A stretch of DNA of 45,994 bases from Bacteroidales bacterium (GCA_027064025.1 JAMOQL010000147.1:1-45994), one strand, 5' to 3'. Positions 34,989 to 44,330 are shown, counted from the stretch's first letter. Notes: generated by a model not told the origin, from the letters alone. Made by a program: numbers and translations.

Positions 34989-37100
34989 ATGTTTTCTAGC
35001 ATCCCTTATATAAAATTATTTACAGCTCTTGCATTAGGAATAATAATTTCAACATTTACTGATTTTAGAATCCATCTTTCCACCATCCTAATTGGGTTTG
35101 TTATTCTAATAGTTTCTCATATTATCACTCATAAAAGAATCCAATTAATTCCATATTTCGGATTAACATTTTTAGCGTTTATTATTATACTTGGCATGTA
35201 TAAAGCTGGGTTGAGTAAAAATAAAGCTCGAAATACGAATCAAAAGCAAAACATATTTGTTATTGGAGAAATTACAAAAGCGCCTAAAATTTATGATAAT
35301 TTTGTAAAAACAAATTTAGAAATTATTGCTATTAGAGGACAAGATAAACTTGAAGAAAGCCAAGGGAAAAGTCTTCTTATGATAGAAAAAGATAGCTTAT
35401 CTCTAAAACTTAAAAAAGGGGATTACATACAATTTGAACCCGAATTTAAAGAAATAAAAACAAATAAGAATCCTGAAGTCTTCAATTACAAACGTTATTT
35501 ATTTTTTCATCTGATATCGCAACAAACTTTTCTAAAATCAAAACATTGGAATATAATAAATATAAAAAAATCGTGGTTCGATATTAACCAAATTTCTAGC
35601 CTCAGGCAATTCCTATTTCAGAAATATAAAGATTATGGTATTAAAGATAACGAGCTTTCGGTATTATCAGCATTAACTCTTGGATACAAAAGTAATTTAG
35701 ATTACAATATTCAAAAGTCGTATGCTGCAAGTGGTGCCATTCATGTATTAGCGGTAAGTGGTTTACATGTTGGAATTATTTTTATGATTGTTAGCCAAAT
35801 ATTAAAATTTCTTGGAAAAAAGAAATCGGCTCGTATAACACGTTTTATTCTTACCTTTTTATCTATCTGGTTTTTCGCATTGCTTACAGGTGCGGCTCCA
35901 TCTGTTTTAAGGGCATCACTTATGTTCAGCTTTATTGCTTTAGGACAAGCCATGAATAAAAGAGGGAATATTTACAATTCTATTTTCGCATCGGCCTTCA
36001 TTCTTCTTCTTTTCAATCCTTTTTTACTATTCGATCTAAGTTTCCAATTAAGTTATTCGGCAGTGATAAGTATTGTTTATTTTCAACCTATCATTTACCA
36101 ATTAATACCCATAAAGAATCTAATATGGAAATGGATTTGGGGTTTGAGTAGCGTTAGTATAGCTGCACAAATAGGAACTTTCCCTATAACTATTTTTTAT
36201 TTCCATCAGTTTCCTAATTATTTTCTTTTTAGCAATTTCATTGTTATTCCATTAGCAACAATCATTATTTGGTTAAGTATATTATTCTTCGCAAGTTTAA
36301 GCATATCAGTAATAGCACAATTCTTAGCTTCGGTATTAAGTCAAATTATTCGTTTTCAGAATTTCTTAATCGGAGAAATTGAAAGTTGGCCATATTCTTT
36401 AAGTAAAAATCTTTTCATTGATGAAATACAATTAACTATTCTAGTGCTAATCATCTTGGCCATAATGCTTCTAATTTATAAAGTCAATTTTAAACACTCA
36501 TTTATTTTAGGTTTATTAATTCTTGGGTTCTCCGTTTATAGCAATTATCTAATTATCAATAAACAAAATCAAAAAGAAATAATTATCTACGATATCAAGG
36601 GCTTTACCGCAATAAATTTAATTAATGGAACAGATAATATTTTAATTAGCTCTCTAAAGAATGATGCTAAACAAAAAGACTACAATATTAAACAAAACTG
36701 GCTTAGTTTAGGGCTAGAGCAAGAAAAATTTATCGAAACCAAACAACTCAATAGCAAATATAATTTGAGCCATATTTTAAAAATACAGGATCCTAATTTT
36801 TTTATTAAAAATCAATTTTTCCAATTTTTCGACAAACGAATTTTATATGTTAAGGACAAAACAGTTTTATCGAAATTCGAGGCCACAAAACTTCCTTTAG
36901 ATTATCTAATTATTGGGAATAACACTCAAATAGATCTCTCAGAATTAGACTTGTATTTTTCTGCAAAAACTATTATTATCGATTCTTCTCATTCTGCAAA
37001 GAACCTACAATTTTGGAAAACACAACAAGCTATTAATCCTAATAAGAATATATATTTAGTTTCTGAAAAAGGTGCTTTTATAGATGATGTGGATGTATAA
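34989..37100 (+). CDS. comEC: ComEC/Rec2-family DNA uptake channel protein
   Basis: 703 aa. Inner-membrane protein that passes single-stranded DNA into the cell during natural transformation. Two to three N-terminal transmembrane helices precede a DUF4131/OB-like domain (about 80-185), then the competence domain with the signature HVLAVSGLHVG (about 252-262) and LTGAAPSVLRASLMFSFIALG, and a cluster of helices to about 525. The C-terminal about 170 residues occupy the place of the metallo-beta-lactamase domain, but I see no HxHxDH metal motif, so this part is probably not a nuclease. No other competence genes are near. Confidence 0.88.
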   Translation: MFSSIPYIKLFTALALGIIISTFTDFRIHLSTILIGFVILIVSHIITHKRIQLIPYFGLTFLAFIIILGMYKAGLSKNKARNTNQKQNIFVIGEITKAPKIYDNFVKTNLEIIAIRGQDKLEESQGKSLLMIEKDSLSLKLKKGDYIQFEPEFKEIKTNKNPEVFNYKRYLFFHLISQQTFLKSKHWNIINIKKSWFDINQISSLRQFLFQKYKDYGIKDNELSVLSALTLGYKSNLDYNIQKSYAASGAIHVLAVSGLHVGIIFMIVSQILKFLGKKKSARITRFILTFLSIWFFALLTGAAPSVLRASLMFSFIALGQAMNKRGNIYNSIFASAFILLLFNPFLLFDLSFQLSYSAVISIVYFQPIIYQLIPIKNLIWKWIWGLSSVSIAAQIGTFPITIFYFHQFPNYFLFSNFIVIPLATIIIWLSILFFASLSISVIAQFLASVLSQIIRFQNFLIGEIESWPYSLSKNLFIDEIQLTILVLIILAIMLLIYKVNFKHSFILGLLILGFSVYSNYLIINKQNQKEIIIYDIKGFTAINLINGTDNILISSLKNDAKQKDYNIKQNWLSLGLEQEKFIETKQLNSKYNLSHILKIQDPNFFIKNQFFQFFDKRILYVKDKTVLSKFEATKLPLDYLIIGNNTQIDLSELDLYFSAKTIIIDSSHSAKNLQFWKTQQAINPNKNIYLVSEKGAFIDDVDV

Positions 37101-37109
37101 ACAGTGACT

Positions 37110-38342
37110 CTAAACCGACGCATCGAACACTCTGATTTGATTTAACAATTGTAAAGCACTATCACTTTTATTTATTAATCCTAACTCATTTACTTGACTG
37201 ACGACATCTAAATCTTGAAAGAATTCTGTTTGTCTCAAAATATTTAACACTTTTAAAATCTGAAAACCACCAAACCATTGCATAAAAGCAGCTTTAAATC
37301 GCTCAAAAGATTTATTATTCTTTTTCAAATTTCTAACTACTTGTTCAATTTTCTGCTTAATAAGATAATCGATAAACAACTCTGCTAAACCCGAATCTTC
37401 GGGATGAAAATCTTTTTCATATATACTTGGCAATAAATCAAATAACTTTTTTATTTCTTTAAAAGATTTATAATTATAAGTTAATTTTTTACCATTCTGC
37501 GATATTTCACCAACCGAAGGCCCAGTACCAAAGCCCACTCGATTCGATATTCGTGATGAAGGATAAACACAAGTTGTATTTAATTGATAAAAATGGCCTA
37601 AAGCAATAACTTTCTGAAGAAAATAAAAATCTTCGCCTGCTTTCTTTGGCGACATTCCATTTACTGCGGCATAATGTTTTGCTTTCACGGCAAAGGACGA
37701 CCCCACCGTCTGAAATGCAGAAGGTGTTCCAATCAATTTCTGAGCATTGATAAAATAACGTAGGTGTAGTTCATATAAAATAATGGCTTGATAAATTTCT
37801 AAAGAAAATTTATCGCCCGATATATTATGTTCAAACTTTATGGAGCAACCTGTTGCTCTAGGTTTTGATTCAAAAAAATCTTCCAAAGCCACCAAATAAT
37901 TCTTCTGACAAGATGAGTCTGCATCGAAACCCGTAATTATTCCATCCTCATTCTGAGCCCCCAATAAGCGACGAAAAGCCTCGTCCATCAATTGTTTTCT
38001 CGCCCATCCAACTCCTGCAATTTTTGAATCTTGATTTGGAAAAAACAATATATATATCCTAAAATTATCGGTCGATTTTATTTTTGCATAGTTTTCTAAT
38101 ACCTGAAAAGAAGCTTTATTGAATTTCTTTGAGCAACCGCTTACCGTCTCCGAATAATTAATATTAACAAGTACTTCAACTGCTCCTTTGGGATGATCGC
38201 AATCTAATAACGCATCAATACTTTTGATAGTTTCCGCCTCATTATATGCGGGAATTGTCACTACAATTGATAACAATGAACTCGGTCTCTCCTCTATCAG
38301 AGGCTCTTGTAATTTAGACAAATACTTTTTGGTAGCACGCAT
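37110..38342 (-). CDS. Family 2-type glycosyltransferase
   Basis: 410 aa, cytosolic with no obvious transmembrane helix. The GT-A start SIVVTIPAYNEAETIKSIDALL (about 24-45) binds the nucleotide sugar, and the acidic DADSS in ITGFDADSSCQKNYL (about 140) is the metal-binding D-x-D. AGEDFYFLQKVIALG (about 240) fits the ED acceptor-side motif. A long C-terminal helical tail with repeated aromatic/basic residues is not recognised. Acceptor and sugar unknown. The stop is 9 nt from the convergent comEC stop, and the start is 12 nt downstream of the ompH-like gene. Confidence 0.85.
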   Translation of the reverse strand: MRATKKYLSKLQEPLIEERPSSLLSIVVTIPAYNEAETIKSIDALLDCDHPKGAVEVLVNINYSETVSGCSKKFNKASFQVLENYAKIKSTDNFRIYILFFPNQDSKIAGVGWARKQLMDEAFRRLLGAQNEDGIITGFDADSSCQKNYLVALEDFFESKPRATGCSIKFEHNISGDKFSLEIYQAIILYELHLRYFINAQKLIGTPSAFQTVGSSFAVKAKHYAAVNGMSPKKAGEDFYFLQKVIALGHFYQLNTTCVYPSSRISNRVGFGTGPSVGEISQNGKKLTYNYKSFKEIKKLFDLLPSIYEKDFHPEDSGLAELFIDYLIKQKIEQVVRNLKKNNKSFERFKAAFMQWFGGFQILKVLNILRQTEFFQDLDVVSQVNELGLINKSDSALQLLNQIRVFDASV

Positions 38343-38354
38343 ATTATTCTACGC

Positions 38355-38993
38355 CTACTTTGTTTTAGAAACAGGCTTTTGTAACTCGTACTGTGTATTT
38401 AAAATATGCAAAATAGTATCTGTAACATCTTCAGTAACTCCAGGATCTAAGATAGTGGCCGAATTTAATATCAAATCGTATTTAGCATCTAAATTAAATT
38501 TCTTCAAATAACTCATAATAGTATCTGTAGCTTGAGCATCTAATTGTTGCATTTCTGCTTGGAGCTTCTGACTTAAATTCTGCTCTAAATTTGATAAATT
38601 TTCTTGTTTAGACCGAAGTTCCATTTCTTGTTGTTGTTGACTTTCTTGCGATAAAAAGCTTCCCATCTGAGCCTTTTTCATATATGTTTCATATTCTTTC
38701 TGAAATGCTTGAGCCTTTCTTGTATATTCTGCTTCTGCACGCTTTTGTTTATTTTGTAACTTTTCTACTATTTCTTTGTAATAGCCGTATTCATTAGTAA
38801 TTCGTTGCACATCGATTAGGGCTAATCGACCAGTTGCTTCTCTTTTCTCGATTTCTGTATTTGTTGAATCTTGAAGAACTAACTCATCAGAATTAACGTC
38901 TATTTCTTCTTTTTTGGATTGAAATACAATTACAAATAAAACAATTACACCTATCAAGGACAAACTAGATAATACAGTTGCAAGATTTTTCAT
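38355..38993 (-). CDS. OmpH/Skp-family periplasmic chaperone, membrane-anchored
   Basis: 212 aa. Unlike classic Skp it starts with an uncleaved-looking transmembrane anchor (LSSLSLIGVIVLFVIVF) and a short acidic linker. The OmpH domain then follows: GRLALIDVQRITNEYGYY, a long charged coiled coil (about 75-165, rich in Lys/Glu/Gln) and the closing YDLILNSATILDPGVTEDVTDTILHILN. Likely holds unfolded outer-membrane proteins or assists envelope assembly; the anchor suggests a fixed position. Promoter element at 39023-39030. It leads a two-gene unit with the glycosyltransferase. Confidence 0.88.
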   Translation of the reverse strand: MKNLATVLSSLSLIGVIVLFVIVFQSKKEEIDVNSDELVLQDSTNTEIEKREATGRLALIDVQRITNEYGYYKEIVEKLQNKQKRAEAEYTRKAQAFQKEYETYMKKAQMGSFLSQESQQQQEMELRSKQENLSNLEQNLSQKLQAEMQQLDAQATDTIMSYLKKFNLDAKYDLILNSATILDPGVTEDVTDTILHILNTQYELQKPVSKTK

Positions 38994-39022
38994 ATCACTA
39001 AATTTAATTTTTTCGTTTTCAG

Positions 39023-39030
39023 CAAAGATA
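39023..39030 (-). promoter_or_regulatory. Bacteroidota -7 promoter element
   Basis: Minus-strand TATCTTTG, exact TAnnTTTG, 29 nt before the ATG at 38993. Confidence 0.6.
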
Positions 39031-39082
39031 TATCTTAGTTTTCAGAAAAATAAATAACTTCTTTGAAAAGTAATTTTGATTG

Positions 39083-39928
39083 TTATTTTGAATCTTTTAA
39101 TTGATAATAAATAATACTCCCAATAATAATTAACGAGCCTATTATTTCTCTTAAACTCAAAGTCTCTCCCGCAAAAACATATGCAAAAATACTTGCGAAA
39201 ACGGGCTCAAGAGCAAAGATAACAATTAGTTTTACGGCACTTATATATTTTAATACCCAAACCGAAGCAAAATAGCAGAATAAGGTTCCAATCGCCCCCA
39301 AATAAAGCATCATATTCCAATCTACGAAACTTATATTGAAATTAATTTCACCAAATATCAACAAAGCAATCAAACTAAAAATAGCGGACCATACAAACTG
39401 AAAAGTAATCAACGAAAGCACATCCACTTTATTTACAAAATGGCTCGATGATACAATATGAAAAGCATAGGCAAAAAGAGTGACAATCGTGATTACATCT
39501 CCAATATTTATAGAAGTCTCAACGTCATAGGTTAATAAAAATATTCCTAAAATAACAAGAAAAGTCGTTATTAGCTCTATACTTCGGATACTCTGTTTAA
39601 AAAGAATAGCAAGGATAAACGGGACCACAATAACAGCAGACCCAGTGATAAAAGCACTATGACCACTTGAAGTAAACTTTAATCCAATAGTTTGACTGGT
39701 ATAAGTTAGAGATAAAAAAAATCCTATTATCGCTCCGTATGCAATGGATTTAGACTGAAAAAGCTTAATCTTCTTTTTATAAAGGGCATACAGAAATATT
39801 AAAATAGCGGCAATAATATTTCGAATAAAGACAATATAAAATTCATTTACATTGGCTACGGTATCTTTAACAATAAAAAAAGTACTTCCCCAAACAATCG
39901 TAATCAGTACAGCAATAAATATATACAT
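39083..39928 (-). CDS. EamA (DMT superfamily) transporter
   Basis: 281 aa from the ATG at 39928; a TTG-started extension to 39952 is less likely. Ten hydrophobic helices in two EamA repeats (about 5-130 and 145-280). The first repeat starts FIAVLITIVWGSTFFIVKD and the second ends with FALEPVFASIFAYVFAGETLSLREIIGSLIIIGSII, both typical for the drug/metabolite transporter family. Substrate unknown. Single gene. Confidence 0.9.
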   Translation of the reverse strand: MYIFIAVLITIVWGSTFFIVKDTVANVNEFYIVFIRNIIAAILIFLYALYKKKIKLFQSKSIAYGAIIGFFLSLTYTSQTIGLKFTSSGHSAFITGSAVIVVPFILAILFKQSIRSIELITTFLVILGIFLLTYDVETSINIGDVITIVTLFAYAFHIVSSSHFVNKVDVLSLITFQFVWSAIFSLIALLIFGEINFNISFVDWNMMLYLGAIGTLFCYFASVWVLKYISAVKLIVIFALEPVFASIFAYVFAGETLSLREIIGSLIIIGSIIYYQLKDSK

Positions 39929-39995
39929 TGTTTCTTTTTTGCGAAAATACAAGAAATTAGTAAAAATATATTCTTTATTGTAAAAATAAAATATT

Positions 39996-40003
39996 TACTT
40001 TTG
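39996..40003 (+). promoter_or_regulatory. Bacteroidota -7 promoter element for tRNA-Pro(GGG)
   Basis: TACTTTTG, exact TAnnTTTG, 11 nt before the mature tRNA 5' end. Confidence 0.65.
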
Positions 40004-40013
40004 TTAAATCATT

Positions 40014-40088
40014 CGGGGTGTAGCTTAGTCCGGTTAAAGCGCTGGTCTGGGGGACCAGAGATCGGAAGTTCGAATCTTCTCACCCCGA
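40014..40088 (+). tRNA. tRNA-Pro (GGG)
   Basis: 75 nt cloverleaf without encoded CCA. Acceptor CGGGGTG pairs with CACCCCG, discriminator A. Anticodon stem CTGGT/ACCAG with loop CTGGGGG gives anticodon GGG. T arm GGAAG-TTCGAAT-CTTCT (one wobble). Confidence 0.97.
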
Positions 40089-40098
40089 CCTGTTTGAT

Positions 40099-40128
40099 GG
40101 GAGTTGTTTAAAAACAGCTCCCCTTTTT
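40099..40128 (+). terminator. Rho-independent terminator after tRNA-Pro(GGG)
   Basis: GGGAGTTGTT-TAAA-AACAGCTCCC, a 10-bp stem with one G-U pair, followed by CTTTTTC. Confidence 0.9.
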
Positions 40129-40391
40129 CTTTTTGAGCCTTGTAAGTTTCAGAAAATAAATGGCTTGACTCAAACAATTTATTTACGCTTAGAGTTCGAA
40201 AAAGAGCTGTATTTTTTGATTATATAATATCCCTTAAAAAAACAGAAACTTTAATAAATATACCATCTGAACAACCACATATAATACACATTTTCAACAT
40301 ATTACAAAATTCAATTCAAAACAAAACAAACAATTTCTAACAGGAAATAAATTTTTATACAAAAGACTTGTTTCAGTTCAGAAATAATCTT
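40129..40391. other. Intergenic stretch between the two tRNA-Pro genes, nothing recognised
   Basis: AT-rich sequence without an open frame of useful length, tRNA or convincing hairpin. Only the promoter of the second tRNA at its right end is recognisable. Confidence 0.6.
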
Positions 40392-40399
40392 TATATTTG
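40392..40399 (+). promoter_or_regulatory. Bacteroidota -7 promoter element for tRNA-Pro(TGG)
   Basis: TATATTTG, exact TAnnTTTG, with a TTG-containing -33-like CTTGTTTC about 20 nt upstream and the tRNA 24 nt downstream. Confidence 0.7.
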
Positions 40400-40422
40400 C
40401 ACTCGCAATTGAGAAATCAATT

Positions 40423-40497
40423 CGGGGTGTGGCCCAGTCCGGTTAAGGCACCTGCTTTGGGAGCAGGGGATCGTGAGTTCGAATCTCGCCACCCCGA
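40423..40497 (+). tRNA. tRNA-Pro (TGG)
   Basis: 75 nt cloverleaf without encoded CCA. Acceptor CGGGGTG/CACCCCG, discriminator A. Anticodon stem CCTGC/GCAGG with loop TTTGGGA gives anticodon TGG. T loop TTCGAAT. Shares the acceptor and D-arm sequence with the GGG isoacceptor 335 nt upstream. Confidence 0.97.
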
Positions 40498-40510
40498 CTA
40501 CTAATAACAA

Positions 40511-40536
40511 GGCTTACAGAAATGTAGGTCTTTTTT
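40511..40536 (+). terminator. Rho-independent terminator after tRNA-Pro(TGG)
   Basis: GGCTTACA-GAAA-TGTAGGTC (8 bp with two G-U pairs and a GNRA loop) followed by six T residues. Confidence 0.85.
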
Positions 40537-40565
40537 ATGCTCTAAGGTTTAATAAAAAAAACGAT

Positions 40566-42524
40566 TTATTTTTGGCGTTCATTCTTCTTCAATTGCATAA
40601 TCGTATGCGTTCCCTCTACCTTTATATCTATTAGTTTCTGTTCTTCTAGTAAGCCAACTAAAATAGGAATCATTTTTTTAGTACATGTTGTTAATTGACG
40701 AAATTCACTAAGATTTATCCCCTGAATCTTTTGCTCAAGCTCTTTCTTTGTTACCAACTTTACTTTTTCAAAAATATCAACATGAATATAATTATCTTGA
40801 AACTTTATTAACCGTTGTTGATCCATCAGGTATTTCAGAAACATTTTAAATTCATCTTTAGAAACTTTCCTTTCTCTTGCTTCAATTTCAATATCCTTAA
40901 TAACTGGTAATTGAAGCTGATAATCAAAATATTTTTTTTCTAACCAGCCTATTTTTTGTTTCAAATCATCATCCAAAACTATTTTATGACTAGTTTTAGA
41001 CCATGTACTGCCGACTTTCTTTAAGGTTCCTTCCGAAAGCATTTCTAAGAGTAAGAACTCTATAAACTTTTTGCCCAATTGATTCTTCGAAAAATTAAAC
41101 TTCCCTGAAAAGAAATTAGTACTAATTCCGTCTTCAAGCAAATAGTATTTCCGATGATAAGCTTCTAATTCACTATTAATTTCATTCTTATAAAACTGTT
41201 TATCGCTTGTTAAAATAAGTACAGATTCGCCCGAAATTGAAAATACATGAACATTTTCAGAAGATTCTACCACCTCTCTAATATCAGATTCTGTATTATT
41301 AATTTTATCGATTAAATCTTTTAAATAAATAGGTAAGTGATCTTTCCCTAATTCAAATTCTATTTGTTCTATTAATTTATTTCCTAAAAGAATTTGTTGG
41401 TTAATTCTCTCTAATTGATGAATTAATCTTTCTGTTCTTTTCTTATGATGAAGAGGCAGAACATCAATAATTAATCCGCCACCAATAGTCCGATCTGCCG
41501 ATGATTTACGAATAATAAATTTATCTTTATTCAAAAGTACCGCAGATTTTTCTAAGTGAATCTGAACAATTGCATCTTCGCCTTTCTTTATGGCATCTTT
41601 ATTTAGAAGATGAACTTTCGCCAAACTCTCAAATGTTCCAGAATAAAAAATAACTGTAGACCATATTTTAAGTTCTGTTTTTTCATCGAAAACTGTCAAA
41701 TTAGCATCTATCAAATTGGTAGATTCTAAAACTTTATTAGTCAATACAGAACCTTTTTGTAAGTTCTCTTTCTTAATCCCCGACAGATTCATAGCGGCTC
41801 TATCTCCTGCAAAAGCCACATCCACGGAATTCCCATGCCTTTGGATACTCTTAATTTTGTATTTATCCTTAACATTTGGCAATAAATAAATTTGTTCACC
41901 AAGTTTAGCCTGCCCCGACAAAACCGACCCTGTAACTATCGACCCCAAACCTTTAATAGTAAACAATCTATCAACAAACATCCTAAAAACAGGGCCTACA
42001 GTTTTAGGCTTTACAGTTAAACTTTGCTTTTCTATCTCTGATATTAAGTCTTTAATACCCTCTTTAGATACTGCAGAAACAGATATAATAGAAGGCTGAT
42101 TGAGATTTTGTTGAACAAATAATTCTTTTATTTCATCCGAAGCCAATTCTAAAATATCGGCATCTACCAAATCTGATTTATTTAGCGCCACTATTATTTT
42201 ATCAATACCTAAAGTTCGAATAATATTAAGATGTTCTAAAGTTTGAGGCATTATTCCGCTATCGGCTGCAATTACTAACAAAGCAATATCGATACTTCCC
42301 ACTCCAGAAATCATGGTATTGATAAAATCCTTATGACCTGGGACATCTATAATTCCTAAAGAGTTGCCTGAAGGTAAATCTAAATGTGAGAAACCTAAAT
42401 TAATGGTTATTCCTCGTTCTTTTTCCTCTTTATGCGTATCACAATCTATATCAGTTAAGGCTTTTATTAAACTTGTTTTTCCATGGTCAACATGACCTGC
42501 CGTTCCTAATATTATGTGTTTCAT
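40566..42524 (-). CDS. selB: Selenocysteine-specific elongation factor SelB
   Basis: 652 aa, typical. It delivers Sec-tRNA(Sec) to ribosomes at UGA codons that carry a SECIS hairpin. GTPase motifs: GTAGHVDHGKT (7-17), KEEKERGITINLGFSHLDL, DVPGHKDF, NKSD and SAVSKEG. EF-Tu-like domains II-III follow (FRMFVDRLFTIKGLGSIVTGSV) and a SelB-specific domain with FIIRKSSADRTIGGGLIIDV. The C-terminal about 250 residues are the winged-helix domains that bind the SECIS, including FRQLTTCTKKMIPILVGLLEEQKLI near the end. The ATG overlaps the selA stop (ATGA). Confidence 0.97.
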   Translation of the reverse strand: MKHIILGTAGHVDHGKTSLIKALTDIDCDTHKEEKERGITINLGFSHLDLPSGNSLGIIDVPGHKDFINTMISGVGSIDIALLVIAADSGIMPQTLEHLNIIRTLGIDKIIVALNKSDLVDADILELASDEIKELFVQQNLNQPSIISVSAVSKEGIKDLISEIEKQSLTVKPKTVGPVFRMFVDRLFTIKGLGSIVTGSVLSGQAKLGEQIYLLPNVKDKYKIKSIQRHGNSVDVAFAGDRAAMNLSGIKKENLQKGSVLTNKVLESTNLIDANLTVFDEKTELKIWSTVIFYSGTFESLAKVHLLNKDAIKKGEDAIVQIHLEKSAVLLNKDKFIIRKSSADRTIGGGLIIDVLPLHHKKRTERLIHQLERINQQILLGNKLIEQIEFELGKDHLPIYLKDLIDKINNTESDIREVVESSENVHVFSISGESVLILTSDKQFYKNEINSELEAYHRKYYLLEDGISTNFFSGKFNFSKNQLGKKFIEFLLLEMLSEGTLKKVGSTWSKTSHKIVLDDDLKQKIGWLEKKYFDYQLQLPVIKDIEIEARERKVSKDEFKMFLKYLMDQQRLIKFQDNYIHVDIFEKVKLVTKKELEQKIQGINLSEFRQLTTCTKKMIPILVGLLEEQKLIDIKVEGTHTIMQLKKNERQK

Positions 42525-43921
42525 TGTTGAATTATTTTTGCAAGTTCTGAGCCAATTATTTCCATTTCATTTTCGTCTACAGTAAGAATATCGAAATAAA
42601 TATTCGCACTTTTCAGAATACTTAATATAGGAATCTCTTGATCTAATAATTGATGATAAATACGTTCTGCAATTTTTGACCGCTTTTGATTGTTCTCGTC
42701 AATGCGTAATTTTACTGCATAACTTTTAAGTTCTTTATCGGGCAAAGTTCCGCCTCCAAATTGACCAATACTATCGACAATAGTACAGTCAATTTTCTCA
42801 GCCACTAACATCGATTGTAATTTTTTAGCTTTAACTTTTAATACCTCATCGGACTGTCTTAACGTTTTAAAGAAAATATTATTTTCAAATAATTTATCTT
42901 CGTTCAAATAATTACGAGCAGCACTTTCTAAAAGCGTAAGGGTCGCTTTCCCAACTCTCAAAGCCCTCATCATTGGCTCCTTTTTTATTTGAGAAACATA
43001 TTCTTTTTTACCTACAATAATTCCAGCTTGCGGTCCTCCTAAAAGTTTATCACCACTAAAGCAAAGTAAATCGACTCCTGAAGCAAGGGCTTGTTTAACG
43101 TCTGGTTCCTCGTCTAATGCTGGGTGATTAATTCTTTTTAATAAGCCCGAACCAATATCAAAAACTACGGGAATATGATTCTTTTTCCCTAATGCACTTA
43201 AATCCTCTAAAGATACCTCAGCCGTAAAGCCTTTGATAGAGTAATTTGACTTATGTGTTTTTAAAAGAATCGCTGTATTTTCGTTTATTACTTTTTCGTA
43301 ATCGGATAATTTAGTTTTATTAGTTGTCCCAACCTCGACCATTTTACAATCAGAAGCCTCAATAATATCTGGGACACGAAAGGCTCCACCTATCTCAATC
43401 AACTCTCCTCTCGAAACCACGACTTCTTTCTCTTTCGACAAAGTTCGTAAAATCAACATTACTGCTGCTGCGTTATTATTAACAACCACAACATCTTCTG
43501 CCCCAGTCAGATATTTTAATATTTCTGAAACATGAGAGTCGCGATGTCCTCGACTTCCCTTCTTCAAATCAAATTCAAGGTTATTATATTTCTCGATATT
43601 GTGTAGAGCATCGTCTATCAATTGATGACCAAAAGGAGCACGACCTAAATTAGTGTGAATAATGATTCCAGAAGAATTAACAACTCTTTTTAAATTAGCT
43701 CTAGAGATATTATTGAGTTCTTTTTTTATTTCTTTAATAATAACAGAAAGATCCGGACAAACTTTACCTTTTTTTATCTCCTTTCTAATTCCATCTATTA
43801 CTTTTTGTGCACAGAAAACTACTAACGCATGATTATTTTCAAGCATTTCTAATTTTATATCTTTGTGATTGAGTAATTTATCTACCGCAGGTATTTTTTG
43901 AAACTCTAAAGATTGAGGCAT
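42521..43921 (-). CDS. selA: L-seryl-tRNA(Sec) selenium transferase SelA
   Basis: 466 aa, normal length. PLP enzyme that converts Ser-tRNA(Sec) to Sec-tRNA(Sec) with selenophosphate. Key parts: VVNSSGIIIHTNLGRAP (80-96), RGHRDSHVSEILKYLTGAEDVVVVNNNAAAV, RGELIEIGGAFRVPDII and the PLP lysine in FSGDKLLGGPQAG (Lys292, equivalent to Lys295 of E. coli). It lies 31 nt downstream of tRNA-Sec and overlaps selB by 4 nt, so all three are one operon. Its own stop codon is UGA, showing that UGA still terminates in this organism. selD is not in the window. Confidence 0.97.
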   Translation of the reverse strand: MPQSLEFQKIPAVDKLLNHKDIKLEMLENNHALVVFCAQKVIDGIRKEIKKGKVCPDLSVIIKEIKKELNNISRANLKRVVNSSGIIIHTNLGRAPFGHQLIDDALHNIEKYNNLEFDLKKGSRGHRDSHVSEILKYLTGAEDVVVVNNNAAAVMLILRTLSKEKEVVVSRGELIEIGGAFRVPDIIEASDCKMVEVGTTNKTKLSDYEKVINENTAILLKTHKSNYSIKGFTAEVSLEDLSALGKKNHIPVVFDIGSGLLKRINHPALDEEPDVKQALASGVDLLCFSGDKLLGGPQAGIIVGKKEYVSQIKKEPMMRALRVGKATLTLLESAARNYLNEDKLFENNIFFKTLRQSDEVLKVKAKKLQSMLVAEKIDCTIVDSIGQFGGGTLPDKELKSYAVKLRIDENNQKRSKIAERIYHQLLDQEIPILSILKSANIYFDILTVDENEMEIIGSELAKIIQQ

Positions 43922-43952
43922 ATTTTGTAAATTAAGTTTTCTCTGAGAATTG

Positions 43953-44044
43953 CAGAGAGGGCAGGGATCGAACCTGCCACAGCCAGTTTTATCTGTCTGC
44001 TACTGGTTTTGAAGACCAGCTGAAACACCAGTTTCGTCCTCTCT
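43953..44044 (-). tRNA. selC: tRNA-Sec (TCA)
   Basis: 92 nt on the minus strand without encoded CCA. Acceptor AGAGAGG pairs with CCTCTCT with discriminator G. The anticodon stem CTGGT/ACCAG closes the loop CTTCAAA, giving anticodon TCA. The D arm GAAAC-TGGT-GTTTC has a short 4-nt loop, a long variable arm CAGACAG/CTGGCTG (one mismatch) is present, and the T arm is GCAGG-TTCGATC-CCTGC. Short D loop, long variable arm and UCA anticodon together identify selenocysteine tRNA. I pair seven acceptor bases clearly; the eighth pair typical of bacterial tRNA-Sec is not obvious, so ends may shift by one base. Confidence 0.97.
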
Positions 44045-44330
44045 AAATATTTAAGCTAAAGTATAGAATTATTATCAATGTTAACTTTCGCAAGCCTGTT
44101 TTTTTTATTAATTTATCTTCAAACTATAATTATATGAACACTATTATTCAATAATAAAAATTTGTTACCATTTTGCTACCTCGGAGACTTTGATCATGGA
44201 ATAATATTTTTTCATCTTTAAATTTCAGAACCTCTTCATATATATTACTCTCAAAATAAACCTGATTTACTGGGCAACCTTTTTAAAGAAAATAAGTCTT
44301 TAACTTACAGTAGAATAACAAATTAAGACT
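44045..44330. other. Intergenic region between divergent tRNA-Sec and the selenoprotein candidate
   Basis: 286 nt, AT-rich, no further gene seen. It must carry both divergent promoters. A plus-strand TAACTTTC (around 44080) and a minus-strand TACTTTAG (around 44055-44062) are near matches to TAnnTTTG, but neither is exact. No Shine-Dalgarno-like sequence precedes the ATG at 44331, which is normal for Bacteroidota. Confidence 0.5.
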
